The notes under the pieces were generated by a model that had not been told where the DNA came from, ran no database searches, and saw only the letters and a list, made by a program, of their open reading frames with translations. Positions 17,418 through 25,885 of a stretch of 64,000 nt of DNA are shown piece by piece (within the stretch, counting starts at the first letter, position 1; every line of letters begins with the position of its first letter). The position numbers and the translations under genes were made by a program. Source of the stretch: Sphaerisporangium sp040649355 (lineage in GTDB: Bacteria > Actinomycetota > Actinomycetes > Streptosporangiales > Streptosporangiaceae); contig NZ_JBICTU010000011.1 of assembly GCF_043197795.1 (NCBI RefSeq), positions 124,001 to 188,000 on the forward strand, written 5' to 3'.

Positions 17418-18074
17418 GTGGTCGGGGCGGTGGTGTTCGATGTCGGGGAGACGCTCGTCGACGAGACGCGCATCTGGTCGCGATGGGCCGACCGGCTGGG
17501 GGTCCCGCGGTTCGTCATGCTCGGGGTGCTCGGCGGCATGGCCGCGCTCGACCGGTCGCACAGGGACGCCTTCGAGGTGGTGCGTCCCGGCCTGGACGTG
17601 GAGGCCGAGATGGAGGCGTGGCGCCGTGACGACCCGGGCGGCCTGCGGGAGAACTTCGACGCCGACGATCTCTACCCCGATGTGCGGCCCGGCCTGACGG
17701 CGCTGCGCGAGGCGGGCTACCAGCTGATCATCGCGGGCAACCAGCCCCCGCAGGCCTACGACGCGCTGGTGGCGATGGACCTGCCCGTGGACGCCGTCCA
17801 CACCTCGGCCGGGTGGGGCGTCAGCAAGCCCCGGCCGGAGTTCTTCGCCAAGGTCGCCGCCGTCGCCGGCAGGGAGCCCGGCGAGATCCTCTACGTCGGC
17901 GACCGGCTCGACAACGACGTCCTCCCCGCCCGTGAGGCCGGCATGCGCACGGCGCTGCTGCGTCGCGGCCCGTGGGGCTACCTGCACGCCGAACGGCCCG
18001 GCGCGCGGCGCGCCGACGTGATCGTCGACGGCATCCCCGAGCTGGTCACCGTCCTCGCCGCCGGCCGCCTCTGA
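17418..18074 (+). CDS. HAD family hydrolase
   Basis: A 218-residue haloacid-dehalogenase-type phosphohydrolase. Motif I is VVFDVGETLVDE, in which the second Asp of DxD is replaced by Gly, as in some HAD subfamilies. Motif II is IIAGNQP, the conserved Lys is in GVSKPRPEFF, and motif IV is YVGDRLDNDVLPA. A helical cap lies between about residues 20 and 85. The GTG at 17418 has GAGGAGGAGG close upstream. The substrate is unknown; missing the second Asp argues against a simple phosphomonoesterase assignment. It is convergent with the histidine kinase gene (15 nt gap). Confidence 0.85.
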   Translation: MVGAVVFDVGETLVDETRIWSRWADRLGVPRFVMLGVLGGMAALDRSHRDAFEVVRPGLDVEAEMEAWRRDDPGGLRENFDADDLYPDVRPGLTALREAGYQLIIAGNQPPQAYDALVAMDLPVDAVHTSAGWGVSKPRPEFFAKVAAVAGREPGEILYVGDRLDNDVLPAREAGMRTALLRRGPWGYLHAERPGARRADVIVDGIPELVTVLAAGRL

Positions 18075-18089
18075 GCGCCGATCTTCCGG

Positions 18090-20069
18090 TTACAGGGGCT
18101 TGCCCGGTTCGGGAGCCGGTTCTATGGCCGGGGCGAGCGAGTGGGTGCTCACGCCGGTCTCCCGCGCGGAGGGCGGCCCGTCCTGGCCCGCGGGGATGAT
18201 CAGGGTGTGCGGCAGCAGCACCACGGCGGTGGTGCCGCCGTACGGCGAGCGGCGCAGCGAGACCTTGGCGTCGTGCCGGTCGGCGAGCTGGTTCACCACG
18301 AACAGGCCGAGCCGGTCGCTGTCGGCCAGGTTGAACTCCGGGGGGTTGGCCAGGCGGCGGTTGACCTCCGCGCGGTCCTCGTCGTTCATCCCGAGGCCCC
18401 GGTCCTCGATCTCGACGGCGAACCCCCGCCCCACCAGCTCGCCCTTGATCGTGACCCGGGTGCTGGGCGGGGAGAAGACGGTGGCGTTCTCCACCAGCTC
18501 GGCGAGCAGGTGGATCACGTCGGCGACGGCCGTGCCCACCAGCGAGGCGTCGGTCATCGGGAGCACGGTGACGCGCGTGTAGTCCTCGACCTCGGCCACG
18601 GCTCCCCGTACGACGTCGTGCATCGGGACGGGCTTGCGCCAGGCCCGCCCCGCGGGCGCCCCGGACAGGATGATCAGGCCCTCCGCCTGGCGGCGCATGC
18701 GCGTGGTGAGGTGGTCGAGCCGGAACAGGTCCGACAGGGCGTCGGGCGCGCCGGTCTTGCGCTGCATGGAGTCGAGCTGGGTGAGCTGGCGGTGCAGCAG
18801 CGACTGGTTGCGCCGGGCCAGGTTGCGGAAGACCAGGCTGACGCCCTTGCGGAGGTCCGCCTGGCCGACCGCGGCCTCGACGGCGGTCCGCCGCACCGTC
18901 GAGAACGCCTGGGCGAGGTCCTGCACCTCCATCGTGGTGCCGGTGACGGGGATCGGCGGCGCCTCGCTCTCGACGTCCACGGCCTCGCTGTCGCGCAGTT
19001 TGGCGACGACCCTGGGGAGCCGTACGTCGGCGAGGTCCAGGGCGGCGCTGCGCAGGCCGGCCAGCTCCTGGGCGAGCCCCCGTCCGAGGCGCGCCGAAAG
19101 GATCACGGCCATGAGGATCGCGATGAGGCCGAGCCCGCCCGCGATGACGATCTGGGCGATGATCCCCGAGGCGGCGGCGTCGGTGCGGGCGTTCAGCAGG
19201 CCGGCACGGCTGACGCCGAGCTGGTCGATCCGCGACCCGAGCTGGTCGGCGAGGGGCTGCCAGGCGGCGGACTGCTCCGGGCGCCCGCCGCGCGAGATCA
19301 CCTGGTTCTCCATGGTGGTGAACCGCTTGTAGTCGGCGGAGGCGAGCAGGTCGTCGTACGGCCGGCGCAGCTCCGTGTCGAGCGCCTGGAGGCCCCGGCC
19401 GAGCAGCAGCCTGCGCCCGGCGACCATCTGGGCGAACTCGCGCTGCTCCTCGTCGTCGAGCGAGCCCTGCAGGATGGCACCGGAGAGCAGGGCGTCCTCC
19501 TGGGAGAGCAGCTCGCGGGACCTCACAACCGTCTGCAGGCCCGCCGCCTTGCGGTAGAGCGCCAGCTCGGGCACGGTGACGAGCTGGTCGTACATCTGGT
19601 AGAGCGAATCCTGGATATCGGTGTACTGCAGGATCGCCTGGAGACGGCTGGTCGCGCGGGCGTCGACGTCCTCGCGGATCAGCTTGAGCCTGGCGAGCTG
19701 CCTCTCCAGCTCCGTGAGGCTCTGGACCTCCTCGGGGCCGGTGGCCGACTGGCCCTCCAGCGAGGTGGCGCGCTGGTGGAACAGGACCACGGCCCTGTCG
19801 GTCTCCTCGCGCGCGGCCGACAGGCGCCCGCCGTCGGGGGAGTCGCCGCTCAGGAAGATGGACGACAGCTGGCGCTCGTGCTGCACGTGGCCGGCCACGA
19901 CCGCGGCGGGGCTCGCGACCTGCTCGAACAGCGTCACCGCTCTGCGGAGGTCGAAGAAGTCGCCCACGATGTGCCCGGTGATATAGGTCCAGAGCACGAT
20001 TAGCGCGACAATCGGCAGGCTGAGCAGCGAATATAACCTATAGCGAATAGTGCGATTCTGAGGGGCCAT
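18090..20069 (-). CDS. NIT-domain sensor histidine kinase, CvnA-like
   Basis: 659 residues. A membrane helix (about 15-37) leads into an extracytoplasmic nitrate/nitrite-sensing (NIT) type domain (about 60-310) of long helices. A second helix (about 325-348) and a HAMP-like region follow. A cytoplasmic dimerisation segment holds RNLARRNQSLLHRQLTQLD, and the ATPase domain has the N box HLLAELVENATVFS and GLGMNDEDR. The G2 box SDRLGLFVVNQLADRHD is as in CvnA kinases. In conservons such kinases precede roadblock, DUF742 and GTPase genes; none is present here, so this is an orphan. The ATG at 20069 matches the family start (RTIRYRL). Confidence 0.9.
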   Translation of the reverse strand: MAPQNRTIRYRLYSLLSLPIVALIVLWTYITGHIVGDFFDLRRAVTLFEQVASPAAVVAGHVQHERQLSSIFLSGDSPDGGRLSAAREETDRAVVLFHQRATSLEGQSATGPEEVQSLTELERQLARLKLIREDVDARATSRLQAILQYTDIQDSLYQMYDQLVTVPELALYRKAAGLQTVVRSRELLSQEDALLSGAILQGSLDDEEQREFAQMVAGRRLLLGRGLQALDTELRRPYDDLLASADYKRFTTMENQVISRGGRPEQSAAWQPLADQLGSRIDQLGVSRAGLLNARTDAAASGIIAQIVIAGGLGLIAILMAVILSARLGRGLAQELAGLRSAALDLADVRLPRVVAKLRDSEAVDVESEAPPIPVTGTTMEVQDLAQAFSTVRRTAVEAAVGQADLRKGVSLVFRNLARRNQSLLHRQLTQLDSMQRKTGAPDALSDLFRLDHLTTRMRRQAEGLIILSGAPAGRAWRKPVPMHDVVRGAVAEVEDYTRVTVLPMTDASLVGTAVADVIHLLAELVENATVFSPPSTRVTIKGELVGRGFAVEIEDRGLGMNDEDRAEVNRRLANPPEFNLADSDRLGLFVVNQLADRHDAKVSLRRSPYGGTTAVVLLPHTLIIPAGQDGPPSARETGVSTHSLAPAIEPAPEPGKPL

Positions 20070-20139
20070 ATCTCCGCGCCTAGCGTGAGGCCTATAAAGA
20101 TGTGATATCGCGCTCGATCTCGTGAAGATCGCTGCGAGG

Positions 20140-21453
20140 TTAGCACCCACGGCGAGCGTCCGGGGTGGAGTTCACGAGGTGTACGCGACCGGCCTGGTCA
20201 CCGCCCGTGACCGTGGCCACGCAGCGCCCCGGCCCGTCCTCGACCAGGCTCCGGTACGGGTCTCTCTCGCCGGGATCGATGGCGAAGACGGCGAAGTCGC
20301 ACCGCGTGCCCGCCGCGAGCGAGCCGATGCGGCCGGGGCCCGTGGCCAGGCCGAGCGCGCGGGCGCCGCCGGCGGTGGCCGCCTCGACGAGGCGGCGCGC
20401 GAGGTCGGGCCCCCGGTACCCCTGCTCCACGGCCAGCGCGTGGAGCAGGCGCACGTCTTCGAGCAGGTCGAGCGAGGGCGAGGAGGCGAGCGAGTCGGTG
20501 CCGACGGCGATCGAGCAGCCCTCCTCCAAAAGCGCCGCCACCGGCGGCCCGTCGAGGCCGAGGGTGCGGTTGGACCTCGGGCACAGCGCCACGCTCACTC
20601 CGCGCTCGCGCAGCAGCGCCCGTTCGTCGGCGTCGAGGTGGACGCCATGCGCGACGTGGCAGTGCGGCCCGAGCAGGCCGAGCGTGTCGAGGAAGGCGAC
20701 CGGCCCGTGACCGGTGCCGCCCGCGCGCAGGATCTCGAAGTCGAAGCCCAGCTCGCGGACCAGGTGGGCGATCGGCCCTGTGCCGGAGACCGTGTACTCC
20801 CGCTCGTGCACCGATTCGAGGAGGTGGATGTGCTGGCGCAGCCCGTGCCTGCGGGCGAGGACGGCCAGGTCGGCGAGCACCCCGGTGTCCAGGGTGTACG
20901 GGGCGTGGGGCGAGAGCCCGATGGTCCCCGTGCCGGCCCCGGCCAGCTCGCGGACCGTCGAGGTCAGGTGGTGGCGCCCGGTCTCCGCCCAGCTCGCGTC
21001 CGTGTCGCCGAGCACCTCCAGGTAGGAGATCCCCGCCAGGCCCGCCTGGCTGAGCACGGGCATCGCCTCGATGTCGGTCACCACGTCGGCCACCGCCGTG
21101 GTGCCGTGGCGCAGCGCCAGGAGCGCGCCCTCGCGCGCGCTTCCCGCCCAGTCGGCCCCCGCGGAGGAGAAGTAGACCGCGTCGAACGCGTGCGACCACT
21201 CCTCGAACGTGTCGTAGACGCGCCGGCCGACCTCCGCCATGCGCGTGAACTGCAGGTGGGTGTGGGCGTTGACCAGCCCCGCCACGACGACCCCCGGCCA
21301 GCGGAGCTCCTCCGCGCCAGGATGGGCGGCGAGGATCTCCCTGCGGGACCCGACCCCGGTCACCCTGCCGCGCAGCACGGCCATCGCGCCGTCGCGGATC
21401 GGCGGGCGGGAGACGGGCATGACGAGCGGCGCCGAGTGGATCACGGCACCCAT
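20140..21453 (-). CDS. Amidohydrolase, aminodeoxyfutalosine deaminase-like
   Basis: 437 residues of the metal-dependent amidohydrolase family. Metal ligands are visible in NAHTHLQF, HIHLLES and HGVHLDADE, with the catalytic Asp in GTDSLASSPSLDLLEDVR. That last segment is typical of adenosine-type deaminases of the SAH/MTA/aminodeoxyfutalosine group. It is the last gene of the ECF transporter operon. Its ATG lies 13 nt inside the T-component gene, and an in-frame GTG would form a 4-nt GTGA overlap. A purine nucleoside or related aminated ring compound may therefore be the imported substrate. A menaquinone (futalosine pathway) role is possible but no other mqn gene is here. Confidence 0.78.
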   Translation of the reverse strand: MGAVIHSAPLVMPVSRPPIRDGAMAVLRGRVTGVGSRREILAAHPGAEELRWPGVVVAGLVNAHTHLQFTRMAEVGRRVYDTFEEWSHAFDAVYFSSAGADWAGSAREGALLALRHGTTAVADVVTDIEAMPVLSQAGLAGISYLEVLGDTDASWAETGRHHLTSTVRELAGAGTGTIGLSPHAPYTLDTGVLADLAVLARRHGLRQHIHLLESVHEREYTVSGTGPIAHLVRELGFDFEILRAGGTGHGPVAFLDTLGLLGPHCHVAHGVHLDADERALLRERGVSVALCPRSNRTLGLDGPPVAALLEEGCSIAVGTDSLASSPSLDLLEDVRLLHALAVEQGYRGPDLARRLVEAATAGGARALGLATGPGRIGSLAAGTRCDFAVFAIDPGERDPYRSLVEDGPGRCVATVTGGDQAGRVHLVNSTPDARRGC

Positions 21454-22262
21454 ACGGTCCCCGTCAGCCCGAGGATCCTGGCGGCGGCCATCGCGGCGGC
21501 CACGGCGGCGAAGCCCGCGAGGACCAGGTAGTCGGCGCGGTCGAAGGCCAGCTCGCGCATCCACGTGCGGTGCCTGCCGCCGAACCCCCGCAGGTCCATG
21601 GCGTTCACGGTGTCCTCCGCGTCGATCAGCGCGTTCACCGTCACGGGAACGACGACCGGCTTCAGCGCGATCAGCCTCTTCACCGGGTTGCGGGTGCGGC
21701 TGTGCTCGTACCCCCTGAGCCGTTGCGCGTCCACGGTCTCCTGGAGGCTCGCCCACGTGGAGGGCAGGAACCGGAAGGTCAGGTCGACGCCGTAGGCGAG
21801 CCGCTGGGACAGCCCGAGCCGCGCGAACGCCACCCCGAGGTCGGAGGGCGCGATGTTGAACGCCACGGGGAACCCGACCATGGCCAGGGAGACGTAGCGC
21901 ACCAGCAGGGCGGCCGCGTACGACAGGGTCGCCCAGGTGACGGCGGTGTGGGTGACCGGGACGGTGAAAAGGACCTCGGCGCTCCCGCCGGAACGGGTGT
22001 CCGCCGAGGTCAGGACGCTGTTCGCCACGACCAGCGCCGTGGTGAAGGTCAGCATGAACGCCCAGTTGGCCCGCACCCCGCGCCACGGGATCCCCGCGGC
22101 GCGGTAGTACACCAGGGCGACCGCGGTGCACAGCAGTACGGGCCGGAGGTCGTCGACCCCCGCCACGGCCACGAGGTAGAGCACGGGCACGAGCAGGAGC
22201 ACGCGCGGATCGCGACGGCTCAGGAACGAACCCGCGCCCAGGTAGCGCGGCGTGACGTCCAC
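21441..22262 (-). CDS. ECF transporter T component (EcfT/CbiQ family)
   Basis: A 273-residue membrane scaffold protein coupling the ATPases to the substrate-binding subunit. Hydrophobic helices lie near 22-60, 65-85, 110-130 and at the C-terminus (about 240-265). The two cytoplasmic coupling helices with the family's A-x-x-x-R-G signatures are visible as DAQRLRGYE and NAMDLRGFGG. Spacing from the S component is 4 nt. It belongs to a four-gene operon with ATPase, S component and deaminase. Confidence 0.88.
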   Translation of the reverse strand: MDVTPRYLGAGSFLSRRDPRVLLLVPVLYLVAVAGVDDLRPVLLCTAVALVYYRAAGIPWRGVRANWAFMLTFTTALVVANSVLTSADTRSGGSAEVLFTVPVTHTAVTWATLSYAAALLVRYVSLAMVGFPVAFNIAPSDLGVAFARLGLSQRLAYGVDLTFRFLPSTWASLQETVDAQRLRGYEHSRTRNPVKRLIALKPVVVPVTVNALIDAEDTVNAMDLRGFGGRHRTWMRELAFDRADYLVLAGFAAVAAAMAAARILGLTGTVWVP

Positions 22263-22266
22263 CCGG

Positions 22267-22830
22267 TTACCGTCCGGTCCGCTTGGACAGCGGCTCCCAG
22301 ATGGCGTCCAGGGCGGGGGTCAGGATGACGACGGCGATGCCGTCGGCGATGAGCGCGGGGATGTAGTTGACGGTGAAGAAGGTGTTGAAGCCGATTCCCT
22401 GCACCCAGATGTCCGTGATCACGAAGAGCAGGCCGACGGCGGTGGCGACCAGGGCTCCGAGAGCGGTCACCACCAGGCGCAGGCCCTCGCCGGCGATCGG
22501 CGGCAGGTAGGCGAAGATGAGCCCGGCGACGGCGCCGACGAGGCCGTTGGCGACACTCCAGTTCCAGTACTGCAGGCCGTAGCCGGAGATCAGGTCGATG
22601 ATGGCGTTGCCGACGAAGCCGACGAAGAATCCCGCGATCACGCCGAAGCGCTTGCCGAAGAACGGAACCAGCGCGAAGGCGGGACGGACGGTGACGCTCT
22701 GGGTGCCGGGGATGAGGAAGCTGAACAGGCCGAGGACGGCGTAGAGCGCCGCGCCGACCGCGCCGAACACGACCGTGCGCGACGAGATGGCTAAGAGGGG
22801 CTCTCGCGGGGTGGTTGCGTCTGTGCTCAT
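22267..22830 (-). CDS. ECF transporter S component (substrate-binding membrane subunit)
   Basis: A 187-residue, six-helix membrane protein. RTVVFGAVGAALYAVLG at the start, RPAFALVPFFGKRFGVIAGFFVGFVGNAIIDLISGYG in pieces, and WSVANGLVGAVAGL are characteristic of S components. Substrate specificity cannot be read directly. The ATG overlaps the ATPase stop by 1 nt (TGATG). No riboswitch that would reveal the ligand is recognised in front of the operon. The linked deaminase hints at an aminated purine or nucleoside. YkoE-type thiamine-precursor S components are an alternative because of the similar gene order, though the sequence does not look close to YkoE. Confidence 0.82.
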   Translation of the reverse strand: MSTDATTPREPLLAISSRTVVFGAVGAALYAVLGLFSFLIPGTQSVTVRPAFALVPFFGKRFGVIAGFFVGFVGNAIIDLISGYGLQYWNWSVANGLVGAVAGLIFAYLPPIAGEGLRLVVTALGALVATAVGLLFVITDIWVQGIGFNTFFTVNYIPALIADGIAVVILTPALDAIWEPLSKRTGR

Positions 22831-24485
22831 CAGGGGGTGGTTCCTTCCTGGGGGGATGGGTTGGAACGTGCGTGGTGCGAAAGGCTCCTGGCGAGATCGA
22901 ACGGGTGGGGGATCGGGCCCGCGTCGGGCAGGTGCTCGCGTACCGCCCGCACCAGGCTGGTGGCCCGGAGCCCCGCGCGCGACCACACGCCCTCGGCGCG
23001 GGCCAGCTCGGCGGGCGAGGCGTCGGCGACCACGCGGCCCTCGTCCACGACGACGACGCGGTCGGCGTAGGTGAGGGCGAGGTCGACGTCGTGGGTGATG
23101 AAGTAGACGCTCTCCACGGTTTCCGCGGCCAGGGCGTGCCCGATGAACTCGGTCGTCGTGTGGAGGTCCTGCCCGGCGGTGGGCTCGTCGAGGATCAGCG
23201 TGCGGGGTCGCATGGCGAGGGCGAGCGCCACGGTGAGGCGGCGCTGCTGGCCGTACGACAGGGTGCGCGGCGGCCGGTCCATGATGTCCTTCTCGCCGTC
23301 GAGGAGTACGGCCCGCAGGACCTTCTCCGACTCCTCGGCGATCTCCGCCGGGCTCCGGCCGAGGTTGCGGGGGCCGAACGCCAGCTCCTGGCCGACGGTG
23401 GCGCTGAAGAGCGCCTGCCCGGGGTTCTGGAAGACGTACCCGAAGGTGGTCGCCAGGCTCTTGATCGACCGGTCGGCGACGGGGGAGCCGTCCACGAGGA
23501 CCTCGCCCCGCGAGGCGGCGACCAGCAGGACGGCGGCGCGCAGCAGCGTGGACTTGCCCGCCCCGTTCGGCCCGAGTACCGCCACCCGCTCGGACGGGCC
23601 GAGGGTGAGGTCGGCGCCCGTGAGCACGGTCCGCTCGCCGTACCCGAGGGTGACGTCCCGGTACTCCAGCCTCGGGACGCCAGTGCCGGCCGCGTGGCGG
23701 GGCGGCCCCGTGACGGCGGGCAGCTCGGCGGCGCGGTCCATCAGGGTGGAGAACGGCAGCTTGACGTGCCCGACCGGCGCGACCCCGAGGAACCCCTCGA
23801 CCGGCCCCTGGTAGCGGGTCGTGCCCTCCTCCAGGTAGAGCACCTCGGCCGGCTCGAACTCAAGGATCTCCTCGACCCGGTGCTCGACGACGACGGCGGC
23901 GCCTCCGCCGTCGACGAACCTGCGGACCTCCCGCATGAGGCGCAGGCTCGCCGCCGGGTCCAGGTTGGCCAGCGGCTCGTCCACGACCACGACCTTCGGG
24001 CGCATCACCAGCACCCCGGCGAAGGCCACCATCTGCAGCTCCCCGCCGCTGAGCCCGGCGGTGGCGCGGTCCAGCAGGTGGGTGATCCCGACGCGGTCGG
24101 CCACCTCGGCCGTGCGCCGCCGGATCTCCTCACGCGGCAGGCCGAGGTTCTCCGGGCCGAAGGCGAGCTCGGCCGCCACGGTGGTCCCGACGATCTGCTT
24201 GCGCGGGTCCTGCAGCATCGTGCCGACGACCGTGGAGATGTCGCGGATCGTCCGGCCCGCGACCGGTAGCCCGCCCACCAGGACCTCACCGGTCACCTCG
24301 GCGCGGTAGGCGTGCGGGACCAGCCCGTTGACCAGGCGGAGCAGCGTGCTCTTGCCGCATCCCGAGGGCCCGCTCACCAGCGTGAGGTCCCCGGGGTTCA
24401 CGGTGAGGGAGATCGGGCCGAGGGCGTCCTGCCCGGTGGAAAGGTAGCGGACGCTCGCGTCACGGACCTCGATGAGCGCGGTCAT
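22830..24485 (-). CDS. ECF transporter fused double ATPase (EcfA1-EcfA2 type)
   Basis: 551 residues containing two ABC ATPase domains in one chain. Domain 1 (about 4-225) has Walker A GPSGCGKST, signature LSGGELQM and Walker B VVVVDEPLANLD. Domain 2 (about 290-500) has Walker A GPNGAGKST, signature LSYGQQRR and Walker B TLILDEPTAGQD. Q-loops (MLQDPRKQIVG, VFQNPGQALFS) are of the CbiO type. The ATG at 24485 follows AAGGAG at a long spacing. It is the first gene of the operon. A fused ATPase is typical of actinobacterial ECF transporters. Confidence 0.92.
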   Translation of the reverse strand: MTALIEVRDASVRYLSTGQDALGPISLTVNPGDLTLVSGPSGCGKSTLLRLVNGLVPHAYRAEVTGEVLVGGLPVAGRTIRDISTVVGTMLQDPRKQIVGTTVAAELAFGPENLGLPREEIRRRTAEVADRVGITHLLDRATAGLSGGELQMVAFAGVLVMRPKVVVVDEPLANLDPAASLRLMREVRRFVDGGGAAVVVEHRVEEILEFEPAEVLYLEEGTTRYQGPVEGFLGVAPVGHVKLPFSTLMDRAAELPAVTGPPRHAAGTGVPRLEYRDVTLGYGERTVLTGADLTLGPSERVAVLGPNGAGKSTLLRAAVLLVAASRGEVLVDGSPVADRSIKSLATTFGYVFQNPGQALFSATVGQELAFGPRNLGRSPAEIAEESEKVLRAVLLDGEKDIMDRPPRTLSYGQQRRLTVALALAMRPRTLILDEPTAGQDLHTTTEFIGHALAAETVESVYFITHDVDLALTYADRVVVVDEGRVVADASPAELARAEGVWSRAGLRATSLVRAVREHLPDAGPIPHPFDLARSLSHHARSNPSPQEGTTP

Positions 24486-25014
24486 GACGGGATCACCCTC
24501 TCCTTTCCGACGTGTCGTGGGCGGCGCGGAGCTGACCAACGTGTCGCGGGCGGGGAGCTCGTACCGGGATCTTTGTCCAGAGGAGATTAAAGGGGAGATC
24601 TTCGCCTAAGCGCAATTGCTGGTGAAAGGCTTTATTTTGAGCGGTCTGGCCGAATTATGCGCTTTCGGCTAGCTCAATTACGAACAGATGAAGGCCCTGG
24701 GGGCGCCAGATTGCGCGGGCGTTTCGTGGCGTATACCCCCCGGCGGACTACGGCGCGGAGCGCTCCGGGGCTGTCGCGGAGGATCCGCGCGACGCCGGCC
24801 GGCAGCGCCGGGTCGAGGACGAGCTTCGGGACGGGGGTCCGTGGGTCCACATGATCTTGGGGGAAGGCGGCCGGAGCCCATGCGGGCTCGATCCTTACAT
24901 CACGCACGGGCCGGCGTCACCGTGGCAGACGCCACGTAACGGACATGTTCTTTTGCCACTGTGCCCTTACCGCCTTCTTCGCATGGACATATAGCGCAGA
25001 TAGGGTTGCAAGTG
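24486..25014. other. Upstream region of the ECF operon and the tyrosine phosphatase gene
   Basis: About 530 nt. The part next to the ECF operon (24540-24700) is AT-richer and should hold its promoter and leader; I do not recognise a TPP, cobalamin, preQ1 or purine riboswitch in it. A coding-like frame on the minus strand (24674-24907) is listed separately. Confidence 0.5.
24674..24907 (-). CDS. Possible small hypothetical protein or gene remnant
   Basis: A 77-residue frame starting at GTG, with strong G/C third-position bias through its centre (about 24700-24860), the pattern of real coding DNA here. The protein is Pro/Arg-rich (PKLVLDPALPAGVARILRD, then VVRRGVYATKRPRN). No ribosome site precedes the GTG and I recognise no family. 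It may be the C-terminal remnant of a lost gene. Confidence 0.3.
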   Translation of the reverse strand: MRDVRIEPAWAPAAFPQDHVDPRTPVPKLVLDPALPAGVARILRDSPGALRAVVRRGVYATKRPRNLAPPGPSSVRN

Positions 25015-25833
25015 ATGAATGAACTAACGAGGTGGATAGCTCTTGACGGCGCCGTGAACGTGCGAGACCTCGGCGGTCTTCCCACGGTCGACGGCGAGAC
25101 GACGACATTCGGGCGGGTACTGCGCTCCGACAACCTCCAAGGCCTGACCGACGCCGACATCGAAAGGCTCGTCGGCGAGATCAAACTGCGCGACGTGGTC
25201 GACCTTCGCTCCAACGCCGAGGTCTCCCTCGAAGGACCCGGCCCGCTGACCCGGGTGGCCGAGGTCGCGATCCATCACCTGACCCTCTTCGCCGAGGGCG
25301 GCCGGTACACCGACGTCGAGGCCGACACCGGGGACACCGCCGGCACGCGCATCGACGCTGACAAGGTGCTGCCCTGGCAGGGCAGGCGCGAGAACGACCC
25401 CGCCGAGGTCAGGGTCCTCGGCTTCTACTACAACTACCTCCGCGACCGCCCCGACTCGGTCCTCGCCGCGCTGCGGGTCCTGGCCCACGGCGACGGCGCG
25501 ACGATCGTCCACTGCGCTGCGGGCAAGGACCGCACCGGGGTGGTGTGCGCCCTGGCGCTCTCGGTGGCAGGGGTCGAACGCGAGGCGATCGTGGCCGACT
25601 ACATCGCGACGGGCGACCGCCTGGAGCAGGTGCTCGCCCGGCTGCGGAGCAGCGACACCTACCGTGACGACCTCGACAAGCAGCCCGCCGAGAACCACCT
25701 GCCGCGCCGGGAGTACATGGAGAACCTCCTCGGGGCGCTGGACGACCGGCACGCGGGGCCGCTCGGCTGGCTCGACGAGCACGGCTGGACGGCGGAGGAC
25801 ACCGCCGCGCTCCGCTCCCGCCTGCTCGACTGA
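25015..25833 (+). CDS. Tyrosine-protein phosphatase (Y_phosphatase3 type)
   Basis: 272 residues. The start NVRDLGGLPTVDG and LRSDNL are typical of the actinobacterial PtpB-like family. The catalytic loop is HCAAGKDRTGV with nucleophile C167 and Arg R173, and an Asp/Lys pair following the cysteine as in lipid/tyrosine dual phosphatases. The C-terminal helices (about 215-272) are as in the family. No signal peptide is visible. The ATG at 25015 is preceded by an in-frame GTG one codon earlier. The gene is single and convergent with the oxidoreductase gene. Physiological substrate is unknown. Confidence 0.9.
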   Translation: MNELTRWIALDGAVNVRDLGGLPTVDGETTTFGRVLRSDNLQGLTDADIERLVGEIKLRDVVDLRSNAEVSLEGPGPLTRVAEVAIHHLTLFAEGGRYTDVEADTGDTAGTRIDADKVLPWQGRRENDPAEVRVLGFYYNYLRDRPDSVLAALRVLAHGDGATIVHCAAGKDRTGVVCALALSVAGVEREAIVADYIATGDRLEQVLARLRSSDTYRDDLDKQPAENHLPRREYMENLLGALDDRHAGPLGWLDEHGWTAEDTAALRSRLLD

Positions 25834-25856
25834 ACCTCGCCGGCCGTGCGGGCGAG

Positions 25857-25885
25857 CCCGACCTGATCGTATGGATCAGGCCGGG
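25857..25885. terminator. Bidirectional stem-loop between convergent genes
   Basis: An 11-bp stem with one mismatch and a GTATG loop. It lies between the phosphatase gene and the convergent oxidoreductase gene and covers the latter's stop codon, so it could end transcription from both sides. Confidence 0.5.

Noticed and set aside
24486..24700. Possible riboswitch in front of the ECF operon
   Set aside because: I looked for TPP, cobalamin, preQ1 and purine riboswitch core sequences in the minus-strand leader and found none; a covariance search would be needed to exclude diverged types.
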